DNA from: Oreohelix idahoensis
Taxonomy: Eukaryota > Mollusca > Gastropoda > Stylommatophora > Oreohelicidae
Length of the DNA: 64,000 bases
Reading direction: 5' to 3'
Assembly (NCBI GenBank): GCA_024509875.1
Contig: JAMPIV010014837.1
Location: 1 to 64,000, forward strand
The notes below the pieces were generated by a model that was given only the letters and a program-made list of their open reading frames with translations, made no database searches and was not told the origin of the DNA. This document shows positions 11,770 to 23,597 of the stretch, in pieces; the stretch's first letter is position 1; every line of letters begins with the position of its first letter. The translations under genes and the position numbers were made by a program.

Positions 11770-13077
11770 GTGGCGAGCCAGATTCCTGGGTCCAGCTTAC
11801 GCAGTTTTGTGTTGAGAATCACAGTTTACAGCTGAAAGAACATTTGTTTGAACACATCAACACCAGTAGGACAGCTATACAGTCGATGTCAGCTTGACCT
11901 GTATTACCGATAGGATGCTGTATCTAGGTCAGCGCTTGTTGACAGTTTTTTCGCGGTACAGACAGTATTACACAGGACAGTGGTATCAAGTGTAGAAAAT
12001 ATCTGGAGCAATATTGTTGACATTTCTCAACGTACAGAAGAATCACAGTGTTGTGGAACATAAAGTGCATAGTTCATCGTGGGATCTTCATATGCTCAAA
12101 ACAGAAAAAAATTGACAGTGTAATAGTTTAGAATTAAATCTATTACTGAATAAAGTGGCAAGTTATTAGTATTTAAATAAACTGTGCCTGCTTTACAACA
12201 CTATACCTGCAACACATTCCATTCATGACATAAATGATATTGTATGCTATATGCTATTTATGCTTACATGTTATTTGTTATGTATTAAATTAGTTTTTGT
12301 TCTGTGTGACTAGTACAAGGTATGCCGAGTTACATTGGTCTGGTACTAGTATTCGATAGGTACACATTTTCTTAATTGGAAATTTGTTAGCAACAATTTG
12401 CTGCTATTTCTGTTAGTTGTGATGAGGTGTTCTTTTCTTCGTTGTTTTTGTTAATAATTTTGTGTTCCTTAGTTTTGTTTGATTTGTTTGTATAATTGTA
12501 GGTCTCATCTTTTCTTTCATTTCAGTTTTTTTACACCCTTATGTTTATACACTGTGGCGTTATTTGTCTTGTCATTTTATTATTGCAGTTATCATCACGG
12601 TTTCTGTGATCATTTTTTTCATTTCTTCTATTTAATTTAATTTGATCTCTGCAAATGTTTTCAGATTGTCTTTTCTTGTTTGTCATTTGTAATGTCTTTA
12701 GTTGACATATGACGTATAGTGGTATACACTGATAGTATAGTACAGATCAGTACTTTCTGATTGTTATTGTTATAAAACAAAATATACAAGACCTTTGTAA
12801 GGCTTGTCTCCCAAAGTGATTGGTAAAAGGAAATATTTTTTCCACAGGTACTCAAGTGATCTTTGATTACAGTGAGGTATACAAGACCTTTGTAAGGCTT
12901 GTCCCCACAGTATTTGAGATACAATTATTGTTGTCCACAGGTACTCAAGTTATCATTGGTTATTATAAACCATACAAGTTTGGACTAAGACTAGGTCTAA
13001 GGTATAGACTTGTCTCCCATTAACTTGAAAGAGGGTAATTTATTTACTTTTTCAGGTTTCTGATTTAAGAAGACAAT
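11770..13077 (+). promoter_or_regulatory. primer-binding site and gag leader, copy 1
   Basis: A sequence starting TGGCGAGCCAGATTCC at 11771, one base after the LTR, is positioned as a tRNA primer-binding site; I did not identify the tRNA. The leader of about 1.3 kb has no long ORF. Its 3' part contains two or three diverged repeats of the form GGTACTCAAG followed by an imperfect stem-loop (12786-12807, 12881-12902, 12973-13013). Just before the gag ATG is a pyrimidine-rich tract ending TTTTTCAG, which resembles a splice acceptor. Confidence 0.6.
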
Positions 13078-14769
13078 ATGTCTACATTAGATTATTTCAT
13101 TATACAAGGAAAATCTCTTGATAAGACTGGAAAAGACTTAGAACAATGGACTGTTGCTCAATATGACAAAGCATTAGCTGCAGAAGAGAAAAAAATTGCT
13201 GCTGCTGTTGAAGAAAGAAAAGCTGCGGCTGAGGAAAAAAAAAGCTGCGGCTGAGGAGAGAAAACTTCAAATAGAAGAAAAAAAAGCTGCTGCAGAAGAA
13301 AGGAAAGCCTTAGCTGAAGAAAAAAGATTAGAAAAAGAAGCTGATACTGCTGCTGAACTTAAGAAATTGCAGATGCAAGTGGAGGAAAGGAGATTTGAGG
13401 CAGAACAGAAGAAATTAGAAGCTGATGCAGAGCAGAAAAAATTAGAAGTTGCTGCTGCTGCAGAGCAGAGAAAATTAGAAGTTGCTGCAGAACAGAAAAA
13501 ATTAGAAGCTGCTGCAGAACAGAAAAAACTAGAAGTTGCTGCTGCTGCAGAACAGAAAAAAAACTAGAAGTTGCTGCTGCTGCAGAACAGAAAAAATTAG
13601 AAGCGGCTGCAGAACAGAAAAGATTAGATAGAGAAGCTGAAGAGAGAAAAGCAATAAGAGAACATGAGTTTGAATTAGAGAAATTAAAATTGACATGTAT
13701 GAGTAATGTTAATCAGGCATCTGGTGGTAATGGTAAACCCTTTGTGTACAAGGTCAAAGTACCAGCGTTTAACCCTACCAGTGATGACATAACATTTTGG
13801 CTTTCTAGATTTGAACGGGCTTGTCGATCTCATAATGTTGACAAATCACAGTATGTGAATCAGTTGTCTGAAAATCTAAAAGGGGAGTCTCTGAGTAAGT
13901 TATATTTTGTTGAAGAGGCCGACAAAGACAATTATGATGCTGTTAGGGCAGCTTTGATAAAGAGATATCAGCTGTCTGAGGAAGGTTACCGTCTTTTGTT
14001 TAAAACAATGAGACCTGAGGTAGGTGTAGAATTCTCAGATTTCATCTCAAAAGCACGAATTACACTTTCACGATGGATTGAATTATCCAAAACAGAGAAA
14101 ACATTTGATGGTCTTACAGATTTATTGCTAAGAGACAAGGTCATGTCTTCTGTAAATAAATCATTCCTAGAGTTCTTACATGAGCGTAAACCTAGTACAA
14201 TAAAGCAAATGGAAGAATATTGTGACCAGTATGCCACGGCACACCCTGACATGATTCTTAGTAACTCTAACATTAAAGAGAGTATGCCAGTTGCTTCGGC
14301 AACAGAATATAATCAGAATTACTCACACAAATTCCAAGGAGCTAAAAATAAATTTGATAAAAAGGTTAATTGGGATAAGTATCAAAACCAAGATAACCGC
14401 TCAAATCAGAGTTCTTCTTCGAAGAACTGGAATCGGGCTGATAGTCCTCGACACGCGAGGGGTGCCCATAATGTTAGAAATTCTCGGAAAGGGAGTAGCT
14501 ATAGGAACTACCCAAGTGCTTCATGGAGACAAAAGAAACAATATTACAGGGATACTCAATATAATGAGCATGATGATTATGATCATGAATATTATGATTC
14601 AAACCCAAATAGGGGTTATAACAGAGGCAATAATAATTATAGAGACAATTATAACCGAGGTAGATCACAACACAAAAGACATGGTAAATCGTATTACCAG
14701 GCAAACTCTGCACAACAGGAGTTCCACGACACCGATAATCAGAATAATGATAAAAAAAGACTCCAATAG
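13078..14769 (+). pseudogene. family-A copy 1 gag, frameshifted
   Basis: The gag starts with ATG at 13078 (MSTLDYFIIQGKSLDK). Domain order: a short N-terminal segment; a long Glu/Ala/Lys/Gln coiled coil of repeated AAAEERK and AEQKKLE units; a capsid-like domain (ITFWLSRFERACRSH near 13791, then RYQLSEEGYRLLFKTM); and a basic Asn/Arg/Gly/Tyr-rich tail. There is no CCHC knuckle. The frame is broken by A-run length changes: nine As near 13235 where copy 2 has eight, eight As near 13556 instead of six, and seven As near 14752 instead of six, which ends this frame at 14769. Similar capsids of Gmr1-like elements are the reported source of the vertebrate SCAN domain. Confidence 0.85.
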
Positions 14770-17700
14770 TGTAGCGAATTCCGCTTTTGATTTTGCTAGA
14801 GCATCTGAGTGTTCGCAATGCAAAACATTATTCGATCCAACCACAGTGTCTACTTTAAGCTGCGGTCACCCACTTCCCGCTCTCCATGCGTCAATCGCGC
14901 ATAATGGAAGGGGTGCTCTTGTCTTTAATAGGGGCCTAATAGATGGTACTCCGGTATCAATTCTTTTCGACTCGGGGTGCACTACCATTGGAGTGAGGCA
15001 ATCACTCGTAAATCCTTCTCGAGCTACAGGCAATATAGTCAAATGTGTAACATTTGGTGGCACATTGGAGAAGTACTCCACTGCCATTATCAATATTGCT
15101 ACGCCTTTCTTTACAGGAGAGGTGCAAGCATGTCTCTTGCCGAATCCGATCGCTGATCTTATCATCGGTCGCATTCATGGAGTGAAAGAATGCACTCCAC
15201 AGCAAATTTCTAATTGGGAAAATGTTAATATGCAATCTGCTAATGCAGTAATCACTAGGGCTCAAGCTCTCAATATGCCACAATCTTCACATTCTGAAGA
15301 TGATGATGCGCAGATCCAAGATGATCCCTTGGAGATTTCCCACGATTCCTTTATCAAACAGCAGGAAGATGATCCTACTCTAAAGAAATTCTTTACTCTG
15401 GCAACAAAAGGTGATCCGAATAAGGATACAAATCGTAAATCTTGGATTACGATGAAGAATGGCGTACTTGTACGTATGGTACAAGACTCCGCTAAGTCCA
15501 TTCATTCTCAAATCCTTGTGCCTAAAAATATGAGAGTTAAAATCTTACAGCACGCTCATGATTCGCAGTGTGCTGGACATATGGGTTTTTCCCGTACTAA
15601 AGCTAGAGTTCTTCAATCTTTCTTTTGGCCTGCTGTGAATAAGGACATACGAATCTATTGTCGATCTTGTAAAGTATGTCAAGAGATTAAATCCAGAGGT
15701 CCACGCCATGATGCACCTATTCAGGCTGCAGACATTCCCATTCGGCCATTTCAAAAAATGGCGATAGACATCATTGGTCCATTTAAGATAAAGTCTGCTA
15801 GAGGACACCAATTTATTTTGACGTGTGTTGATATGTGCACACGTTGGCCGGAGGCTGTTCCTCTAAAGAGCATAACTACTGCTGATATCGCAGATGCTCT
15901 TTGGTTAATATTTTCTCGTCTGGGGTTTCCAGCAGAAATATTATCCGACCATGGTACCCAACTCATATCGGATACCATGTCTCAAGTAATGTCGACTCTG
16001 AAGATAGAGAGATCGCTGAGTAGTATTTATCATCCTATGTCCAATGGGATGGTGGAACGTTTGAATAGAACTCTGAAAAACCTACTAGGTAAGATAACAG
16101 AAGATCATCCTCAGGATTGGGATAGGGTTTTACCCGCGGCTCTCTTTGCATATAGAGAGGTCGCCAACGAACATACAGGATTTTCTCCCTTTGAACTTGT
16201 CTTTGGCGCGAAACCGCGAGGTCCTATGTCCTTACTTCATGATCTTATAACTGCTGATAATATTGTCGATGACACAAAATCCTCTTATGAATATGTCATC
16301 GCACTTAGACACAAGATTATTGAAGCATGCAAATTGGCAACTGCTTCTTCTGAATTTGCGAAACAGAAGGCAAGGGAATTTGCCAATAAAAAGAGATGTT
16401 TGCGTCAACTTTGTCCAGGTGACAAAGCATTTGTCTTGCTACCTTGTAGGGAAAATAGACTTCTCATTTCTTGGAAAGGTCCGTACGATATAATATCAAA
16501 GGTTTCCGATGTTGACTATATCGTCGATATTGACGGGAAGCGTAAAACCTTCCACATCAACATGCTCACGGAATTCCATGAACGTCCTGATTATTTACAA
16601 CCTGTTTTCCAGGCAACGGACGATTTTCCAGTCCAACATGGACAGTACTCATCTCTGTCAGTAATACAGGATGAGGAAACGAGTTTCTCGGATGTAAATT
16701 TACCTTTTCCAATGATTCCTCTTCACTCTAATGAATCATGGAAAGATGTTGCAATTTCTCCAGAATTATCTCCAGGAGAGCAGAAACAAGTTTCTACTAT
16801 GTTAGAACAATTTCAGGATGTCCTTACTGACATTCCTGGTCAAACTGATGTCATTCAACATGACATTATTCTTACTGACCATAGTCCTATAAGAGTCAGA
16901 CCGTATCCTATTCCGATACATTTTCAAGCACAGGTAGAGAAAGAGTTAGATGAGATGATAGAGTTAAAAATTATAGAACCATCCACATCAGCATATTCTT
17001 CGCCGATGGTTATAGTACGGAAAAAAGACAATAACATACGTCTTTGCGTGGATTATCGCAAATTGAATCAAGTGACTAAATTCGATGCTGAGCCTATGCC
17101 TTTACTAGAAGAGCTACTTACGAGACTATCGAATTCTCACTTCTTTACTAAACTCGATTTGTCTAAGGGATATTGGCAAGTTCCACTATCCGAAACCGCC
17201 AAACCGTTTACTGCTTTTTCGACGCCTAGGGGTCTATTCCAATGGAATTTCATGCCTTTCGGTCTTATGAACGCCCCTGCTACATTTGTACGCATGATGC
17301 GTCGAATCCTATCTCATCGCTCAGATGTCATTGCGTATCTTGATGACATCTGTCTTTTCAGTGATACTTGGAACGATCACTATAATGGTATAAATGAACT
17401 ATTGTCTATCTTACGCGAGCATAACCTGACAGCGAAACCATCGAAAGCATGTATTGGTTTTAGCGAAATATCTTTCTTAGGACACCGTGTTGGTCATGGG
17501 TTCCTAAAAACAGAAGACCATAATACAAGTAAGATACTTAACATTTCTATTCCTAAGACTAAAAAGCAAGTACGAAGTCTCTTAGGTCTAATACAATTTT
17601 ATGGACGATTCATCCCGAATCTGTCCTCCATTATGTCACCTCTTTCTTCCTTGCTAAAGAAAGGGTCTCCTAATGTAGTCCATTGGACTCAAGAATGTCA

Positions 17701-18148
17701 ATCCTCTTTGGATAAGGTTAAAACTATGTTTTCTACTTCACCTATCCTAGTATTGCCTTCTAAGGATAAGACATTTATTCTTCGTAGTGACGCTTCATCC
17801 ACCGGGATTGGAGCTGCACTAATGCAAGAGTACTCTGGAACTCTGCATCCGGTGATGTATATTTCTCGGAAATTAAATGCCGCAGAGAAGAATTACTCGG
17901 TCCTAGACCGTGAATTATTGGCTATGGTTTGGTCAATCCTTAAACTGCAAAGATTTCTTCTGGGCGCGCATTTCATTGTGGAAACTGACCAGAAAGCTCT
18001 TACGGCTATTCAGAGTAAAAATCTGAAGAGCGCGAGATCAACGCGATACGCGATTGCTCTACAGCCATTTCATTTTTCGGTGCGAGCTATCCGTGGGTCA
18101 GAAAATGTGATGGCAGATATTTTGTCTAGATGCCCACATGATTCATAA
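14753..18148 (+). CDS. family-A copy 1 pol: PR-INT-RT-RNaseH
   Basis: This is an open frame of 1131 codons. A Cys-rich segment (ECSQC ... SCGH) precedes an aspartic protease with LFDSGCT (Asp at about residue 73). Integrase has an H-H-C-C finger (His about 267, Cys 303 and 309) and a catalytic triad Asp339, Asp399, Glu435, the last pair 35 residues apart. A GPY/F-type module (SWKGPYDII) follows. Reverse transcriptase comes after integrase, with KLDLSKGYWQ (Asp802) and YLDD (Asp864, Asp865). RNase H has Asp1013, Glu1054, Asp1079 and Asp1122. All catalytic residues are present. The domains are Ty3/gypsy-like, but integrase precedes RT, which defines the Gmr1-like group. The start given is where the pol frame takes over from gag; it needs read-through of a broken gag. 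Confidence 0.92.
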   Translation, partial: KKDSNSVANSAFDFARASECSQCKTLFDPTTVSTLSCGHPLPALHASIAHNGRGALVFNRGLIDGTPVSILFDSGCTTIGVRQSLVNPSRATGNIVKCVTFGGTLEKYSTAIINIATPFFTGEVQACLLPNPIADLIIGRIHGVKECTPQQISNWENVNMQSANAVITRAQALNMPQSSHSEDDDAQIQDDPLEISHDSFIKQQEDDPTLKKFFTLATKGDPNKDTNRKSWITMKNGVLVRMVQDSAKSIHSQILVPKNMRVKILQHAHDSQCAGHMGFSRTKARVLQSFFWPAVNKDIRIYCRSCKVCQEIKSRGPRHDAPIQAADIPIRPFQKMAIDIIGPFKIKSARGHQFILTCVDMCTRWPEAVPLKSITTADIADALWLIFSRLGFPAEILSDHGTQLISDTMSQVMSTLKIERSLSSIYHPMSNGMVERLNRTLKNLLGKITEDHPQDWDRVLPAALFAYREVANEHTGFSPFELVFGAKPRGPMSLLHDLITADNIVDDTKSSYEYVIALRHKIIEACKLATASSEFAKQKAREFANKKRCLRQLCPGDKAFVLLPCRENRLLISWKGPYDIISKVSDVDYIVDIDGKRKTFHINMLTEFHERPDYLQPVFQATDDFPVQHGQYSSLSVIQDEETSFSDVNLPFPMIPLHSNESWKDVAISPELSPGEQKQVSTMLEQFQDVLTDIPGQTDVIQHDIILTDHSPIRVRPYPIPIHFQAQVEKELDEMIELKIIEPSTSAYSSPMVIVRKKDNNIRLCVDYRKLNQVTKFDAEPMPLLEELLTRLSNSHFFTKLDLSKGYWQVPLSETAKPFTAFSTPRGLFQWNFMPFGLMNAPATFVRMMRRILSHRSDVIAYLDDICLFSDTWNDHYNGINELLSILREHNLTAKPSKACIGFSEISFLGHRVGHGFLKTEDHNTSKILNISIPKTKKQVRSLLGLIQFYGRFIPNLSSIMSPLSSLLKKGSPNVVHWTQECQSSLDKVKTMFSTSPILVLPSKDKTFILRSDASSTGIGAALMQEYSGTLHPVMYISRKLNAAEKNYSVLDRELLAMVWSILKLQRFLLGAHFIVETDQKALTAIQSKNLKSARSTRYAIALQPFHFSVRAIRGSENVMADILSRCPHDS

Positions 18149-18558
18149 CTGTTATACAACTTTGATACAGTTGTTTCTATGTTGAAATGTGTACACATAT
18201 GTAATATATCATATATTGATTGTAACACTACTTAGCGGTTCATTGATATGTATTCACCGCTGATTTTTCAATGGTTTTCGTCTTTGATGATCATGATGTT
18301 AAGATATCTTAGATGAAATTTACGTATAAACTAATGTGGAAATTGTGTCATTGCTAATATTGTAGTATGCGTTGGTGACACCTCTCTGGAAATATTTATA
18401 CTTAGAGAAGTACTTTCTCTAAGGTCATAAAACTTATGCTTATCATCTGCGCATTGTTATTGGTGCGTTGTGAGCCTATTGTATGTTGCTCCTAGATGTA
18501 TTTCAAAAAAAAAAAAAAAAATGTACCATTTTTTTTTTTCCCGAGGGGTGTGGTAATC
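18149..18558 (+). other. 3' untranslated region with A/T hairpin and polypurine tract
   Basis: This is the 410 bp between the pol stop and the 3' LTR. It contains an A-run (18505-18521), a nine-base loop and a T-run (to 18539), which would fold as a hairpin in RNA. The purine-rich GAGGGGTGTGG directly upstream of the LTR is the likely polypurine tract. The same arrangement occurs in copies 2 and 3 with different run lengths. Confidence 0.6.
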
Positions 18559-20075
18559 TGTTGCGTGCATATTTTTGACGCACATTTTACAAAAATTGAT
18601 ATGGCTATTTGATATGGGAAAATATAGACATGCATTCATTTGTGTATGAAAATGCTGTCTATGGTAAAAGCGAGATAATCCATGTTTGATTCACACTTTT
18701 GATTATAGGAGTAATCGTTCTGGATATTGATCCGGCGCAAGGATAGTGCGCTTGCGTTTGTACTTATTTTTTAGGGCCAGAAAATATATTAATTTGCTTA
18801 TTGTGTTTATGGCCTGAATTCATATGTATTACATATTATTAGTACAAGTAGAATCAGTCCTATATTGTATATTTTGGATGGGTAGGAGGGACTAGATTCT
18901 TGTATTCCGGTCTAGCGGAAGTATGAGTTGTCTTGACAAGTCGTGATGAGTTCCGATGTACTGCTTACAAATGGCGGGGTACGTTTTTCTAGAGCTGGTC
19001 CTTTCGTCAGGAAAAAATGTCTTACGAAGTGGTATTTCTTCTGAAGGAGATGGTGTCTCTACGATAGTTTGTGTTCGAGACTCTCCTTATGTCAGTATAT
19101 AGATGATTCGGACTCCAGGTAAACCCAGCTCCTATTTTGATGATCTCTCGTCGGTTAGGCCTAGCTTGACTTTTGGTGCTTCGTTATGCTAGTGTCGTGT
19201 TTGGTATCGACGAAGATGACAGATTTTCCTGCAGCGGTTATGGCTACGTGAAATTAACCTGATCACCGTAGAGCTGTATGGAAACATTTATGAAATCCTT
19301 TATATACCCATTACAAATTAACTCTGGCTTATATTCTCCTCCCTATGCATGAGTGAACGACAACTCAGGGAGGTAGCCATGTTGGATTTCGGTCATCATA
19401 TGTTTTGATCACTGCCAAGAGAACAGATTATTTATCTTATTATCGGACAGTGACAGAGAGATCTCAATCCTGCTAGAAACCCCCTTCGTGGTTTCATAAT
19501 CTATACTACAAACTATGGACGTCAAGTAACTTTAGTTATTTATCGATTCCTTCACTGACGCGTTTAGTCAGATAGGGGAATGCGGCCATAATGTATCATG
19601 ACATTGAACTTTGATGTACTGCCATTATTTCTGAATGTGTCATGACTTCAGATCTGCTATGTATACCTACAAATTGATATGTCAACGAACCATGATGTAC
19701 TCGTATGTCCCAGTGTGTACGTCTGAATAAATTGAGTAAACTAAGATTCCAGCAGTCTGCATTGGTGCCTTGTAGACAAGTGTGAGTGGTTATATTGGTC
19801 AGCACACGAACAGCACACCATTCGCGGTAATCACACTCTACACTTCTACTTCATACATACACCATCCTGCGTCGGCTGAAGTGACCAAGTTTAGGGCCTG
19901 CTTCCCCTGGAGCCTTTGCCTTCCCTAACTCAGGACTAGGGTGAGTTACCCATTTACAGCTGGGTAGACTGGAGCATGCCTGATCTCAACAACACACCAC
20001 TCTTCCTTACAGAGCAGACAGACTGATACTTTACAGTGGTGTACTACAGGTGTAGTAAGAAATAACGTCTTTACA
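18559..20075 (+). repeat. 3' LTR of family-A copy 1 (type 1)
   Basis: 1517 bp, TGTTGCG...TTTACA, nearly identical to 10250-11769. It is followed directly by GCATG and the tail of the interrupted type-2 LTR, which makes the region look like one LTR with an internal duplication until the target duplication is recognised. Confidence 0.92.
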
Positions 20076-20169
20076 GCATGCCTGATCTCAACAACACACC
20101 ACTCTTCCTTACAGAGCATACAGACTGACACTTTACAGAGTGGGAAATAAAGAAGAAAGAAACTTTACA
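20076..20169 (+). repeat. 3' tail of the interrupted type-2 LTR
   Basis: This is the second GCATG copy plus 89 bp (20081-20169) matching the end of LTRs 26798-28315 and 34958-36460, including CAGAGTGGGAAATAAAGAAG. It completes the half-LTR at 9185-10249 and is followed by a primer-binding site (TGGCGAGCC at 20171), so it is the 5' LTR end of copy 2. Confidence 0.9.
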
Positions 20170-21407
20170 GTGGCGAGCCAGATTCCTGGGTCCAGCTTAC
20201 GCAGTTTTGTGTTGAGAATCACAGTTTACAGCTGAAAGAACATTTGTTTGACCACATCAACACCAGTAGGACAGCTATACAGTCGATGTCAGCTTGACCT
20301 GTATTACCGATAGGATGCTGTATCTAGGTCAGCGCTTGTTGACAGTTTTTTCGCTGTACAGACAGTATTACACAGGACAGTGGTATCAAGTGTAGAAAAT
20401 ATCTGGAGCAGTATTGTTGACATTTCTCAACGTACAGAAGAATCACAGTGTTGTTGAACATAAAGTGCATAGTTCATCGTTGGATCTTCATATGCTCAAG
20501 AGAGAAAAATTGACAGTGTAATAGTTTAAAATTAAATCTATTACTGAATAAAGTGGCAAGTTATTAGTATTAAAATAAACTGTGCCTGCTTTACAACACT
20601 ATACCTGCAACACATTCCATTCATGACATAAATTATATTGTATGCTATATGCTATTTATGCTTACATGTTATTTGTTATGTATTAAATTAGTTTTTGTTC
20701 TGTGTGACTAGTACAAGGTATGCCGAGTGACATTGGTCTGGTACTAGTATTCTATAGGTACACATTTTCTTAATTGGAAATTTGTTAGCAACAATTTGCT
20801 GCTATTTCTGTTAGTTGTGATGAGGTGTTCTTTTCTTCGTTGTTTTTGTTAATAATTTTTGTTCCTTAGTTTTGTTTGATTTGTTTGTATAATTGTAGGT
20901 CTCATCTTTTCTATTTTTGATTTCTTTACACCCTTATGTTTATACACTGTGACGTTATTTGTCTTGTTATCTTACTGCAGTTATCATCACGGATTCTGTG
21001 ATCATTTTTTTTTTTCATTTCTCCTATTTAATTTAATTTGATCTCTGCAAATGTTTTCATATTGTCTTTTCTTGTTTGTCCTTTGTAATGTCTTTAGTTG
21101 ACATATGACATAGGAGTTATAGTGGTATACACTGATAGTATAGTACAGATCAGTACTTTATGATTATTTTCCACAGGTACCCAAGTGATCTTTGATTACA
21201 TTGAGATATACAAGACCTTTGTAAGGCTTGTCTCCCACAGTATTTGAGATACAGTTATTGTTGTCCATAGGTACTCAAGTTATCATTGGTTATTATAAAC
21301 CATACAAGTTTGGACTAAGACTAAGTCTATGGTATAGACTTGTCTCCCATTAACGTGAAAGAGGGTAATTTATTTACTTTTTCAGGTTTCTGATTTAAGA
21401 AGACAAT

Positions 21408-23597
21408 ATGTCTACATTAGATTATTTTATTGCACAAGGAAAATCTCTTGATAAGACTGGAAAAGACTTAGAACAATGGGCTGTTGCTCAATATGACAAA
21501 GCATTAGCTGCAGAAGAGAAAAAAATTGCTGCTGCTGCTGCTGAAGAGAGAAAAGCTGCTGCTGAGGAAAAAAAAGCTGCGGCTGAGGAGAGAAAACTTC
21601 AAATAGAAGAAAAAAAAAAAGCTGCTGCAGAAGAAAGGAAAGCTCTAGCTGAAGAAAAAAGATTAGAAAAAGAAGCTGATACTGCTGCTGAACTTAAGAA
21701 ATTGCAGATGCAAGTGGAGGAAAGGAGATTTGATGCAGAACAGAAGAAATTAGAAGCTGATACAGAACAGAAAAAATTAGAAGCTGCTGCAGAACAGAAA
21801 AAATTAGAAGTTGCTGCTGCTGCAGAACAGAAAAAAATTAGAAGCTGCTGCAGAACAGAGAAGATTAGATAGAGAAGCTGAAGAGAGAAAAGCAATAAGA
21901 GAACATGAGTTTGAATTAGAGAAATTAAAATTGACATGTATGAGTAATGTTAATCAGGCATCTGGTGGTAATGGTAAACCCTTTGTGTACAAGGTCAAGG
22001 TACCAGCGTTTAACCCTACCAGTGATGACATAACATTTTGGCTTTCTAGATTTGAACGGGCTTGTCGATCTCATAATGTTGACAAATCACAGTATGTGAA
22101 TCAGTTGTCTGAAAATCTAAAAGGGGAGTCTCTGAGTAAGTTATATTTTGTTGAAGAGGCCGACAAAGATAATTATGATGCTGTTAGGGCAGCTTTGATA
22201 AAGAGATATCAGCTGTCTGAGGAAGGTTACCGTCTTTTGTTTAAAACAATGAGACCTGAGGTAGGTGTAGAATTCTCAGATTTCATCTCAAAAGCACGAA
22301 TTACACTTTCACGATGGATTGAATTATCCAAAACAGAGAAAACATTTGATGGTCTTACGGATTTATTGCTAAGAGACAAGGTCATGTCTTCTGTAAATAA
22401 ATCATTCCTAGAGTTCTTACATGAGCGTAAACCTGGTACAATAAAGCAAATGGAAGAATATTGTGACCAGTATGCCACGGCACACCCTGACATGATTCTT
22501 AGTAACTCTAACATTAAAGAGAGTATGCCAGTTGCTTCGGCAACAGAATATAATCAGAATTACTCACACAAATTCCAAGGAGCTAAAAATAAATTTGATA
22601 AAAAGGTTAATTGGAATAAGTATCAAAACCAAGATAACCACTCAAATCAGAGTTCTTCTTCGAAGAACTGGAATCGAGCTGATAGTCCTCGACACGCGAG
22701 GGGTACCCATAATGTTAGAAATTCTCGAAAAGGGAGTAGCTATAGGAACTACCCAAGTGCTTCATGGAGACAAAAGAAACAATATTACAGGGATACTCAA
22801 TATAATGAGCATGATGATTATGATCATGAATGTTATGATTCAAACCCAAATAGGGGTTATAACAGAGGCAATAATAATTATAGAGACAATTATAACCGAG
22901 GTAGATCACAACACAAAAGACATGGTAAATCGTATTACCAGGCTAACTCTGCACAACAGGAGTTCCACGACACGGATAATCAGAATAATGATAAAAAAGA
23001 CTCCAATAGTGTAGCAAATTCCGCTTTCGATTTTGCTAGAGCATCTGAGTGTTCGCAATGCAAAACATTATTCGATCCAACCACAGTTTCTACTTTAAGC
23101 TGCGGTCACCCGCTTCCCGCTCTCCATGCGTCAATTGCGCATAATGGAAGGGGTGCTCTTGTCTTTAATAGGGGCCTAATAGATGGTACTCCGGTATCAA
23201 TTCTTTTCGATTCGGGGTGCACTACCATTGGAGTGAGGCAATCACTCGTAAATCCTTCTCGAGCTACAGGCAATATAGTCAAATGTGTAACATTTGGTGG
23301 CACATTGGAGAAGTACTCCACTGCCATTATCAATATTGCTACGCCTTTCTTTACAGGAGAGGTGCAAGCATGTCTCTTGCCGAATCCGATCGCTGATCTT
23401 ATCATCGGTCGCATTCACGGAGTGAAAGAATGCACTCCACAGCAAATTTCTAATTGGGAAAATGTTAATATGCAATCTGCTAATGCAGTAATCACTAGGG
23501 CTCAAGCTCTTAATATGCCACAATCTTCACATTCTGAAGATAATGATGCGCAGATCCAAGATGATCCCTTGGAGATTTCCCACGATTCCTTTATCAA
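21408..23597 (+). pseudogene. family-A copy 2 gag and protease, frameshifted
   Basis: ATG at 21408. It has the same architecture as copy 1: coiled coil, capsid-like domain, basic Arg/Gly/Asn/Tyr tail, Cys-rich segment, then protease with LFDSGC near 23203. Gag and protease share one frame here (gag runs straight through where copy 1 has an extra A). The coiled coil is broken by an extra A in the run near 21831. The frame is lost again near 23597, where one A is missing compared with copies 1 and 3, just before integrase. Confidence 0.85.

Larger units (their letters stand above)
10250..20075 (+). mobile_element. family-A copy 1: complete Gmr1-like LTR retrotransposon
   Basis: A complete element with LTRs at 10250-11769 and 18559-20075 and an internal region with leader, gag and pol. 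It is flanked by the 5-bp duplication GCATG (10245-10249 and 20076-20080), and the interrupted sequence on both sides is a type-2 LTR of the same family. Pol order is protease, integrase, reverse transcriptase, RNase H. The LTRs are nearly identical, so the insertion is recent. Gag carries frameshifts (see its entry), while pol is open. Confidence 0.93.

Noticed and set aside
14291..14750. Ile/Thr-rich N-terminal extension of pol in family A
   Set aside because: It is the gag basic tail read in the wrong frame; true pol similarity starts near 14753.
18559..20169. A longer LTR with an internal duplication
   Set aside because: The extra 94 bp is the target duplication plus the tail of the interrupted older LTR.
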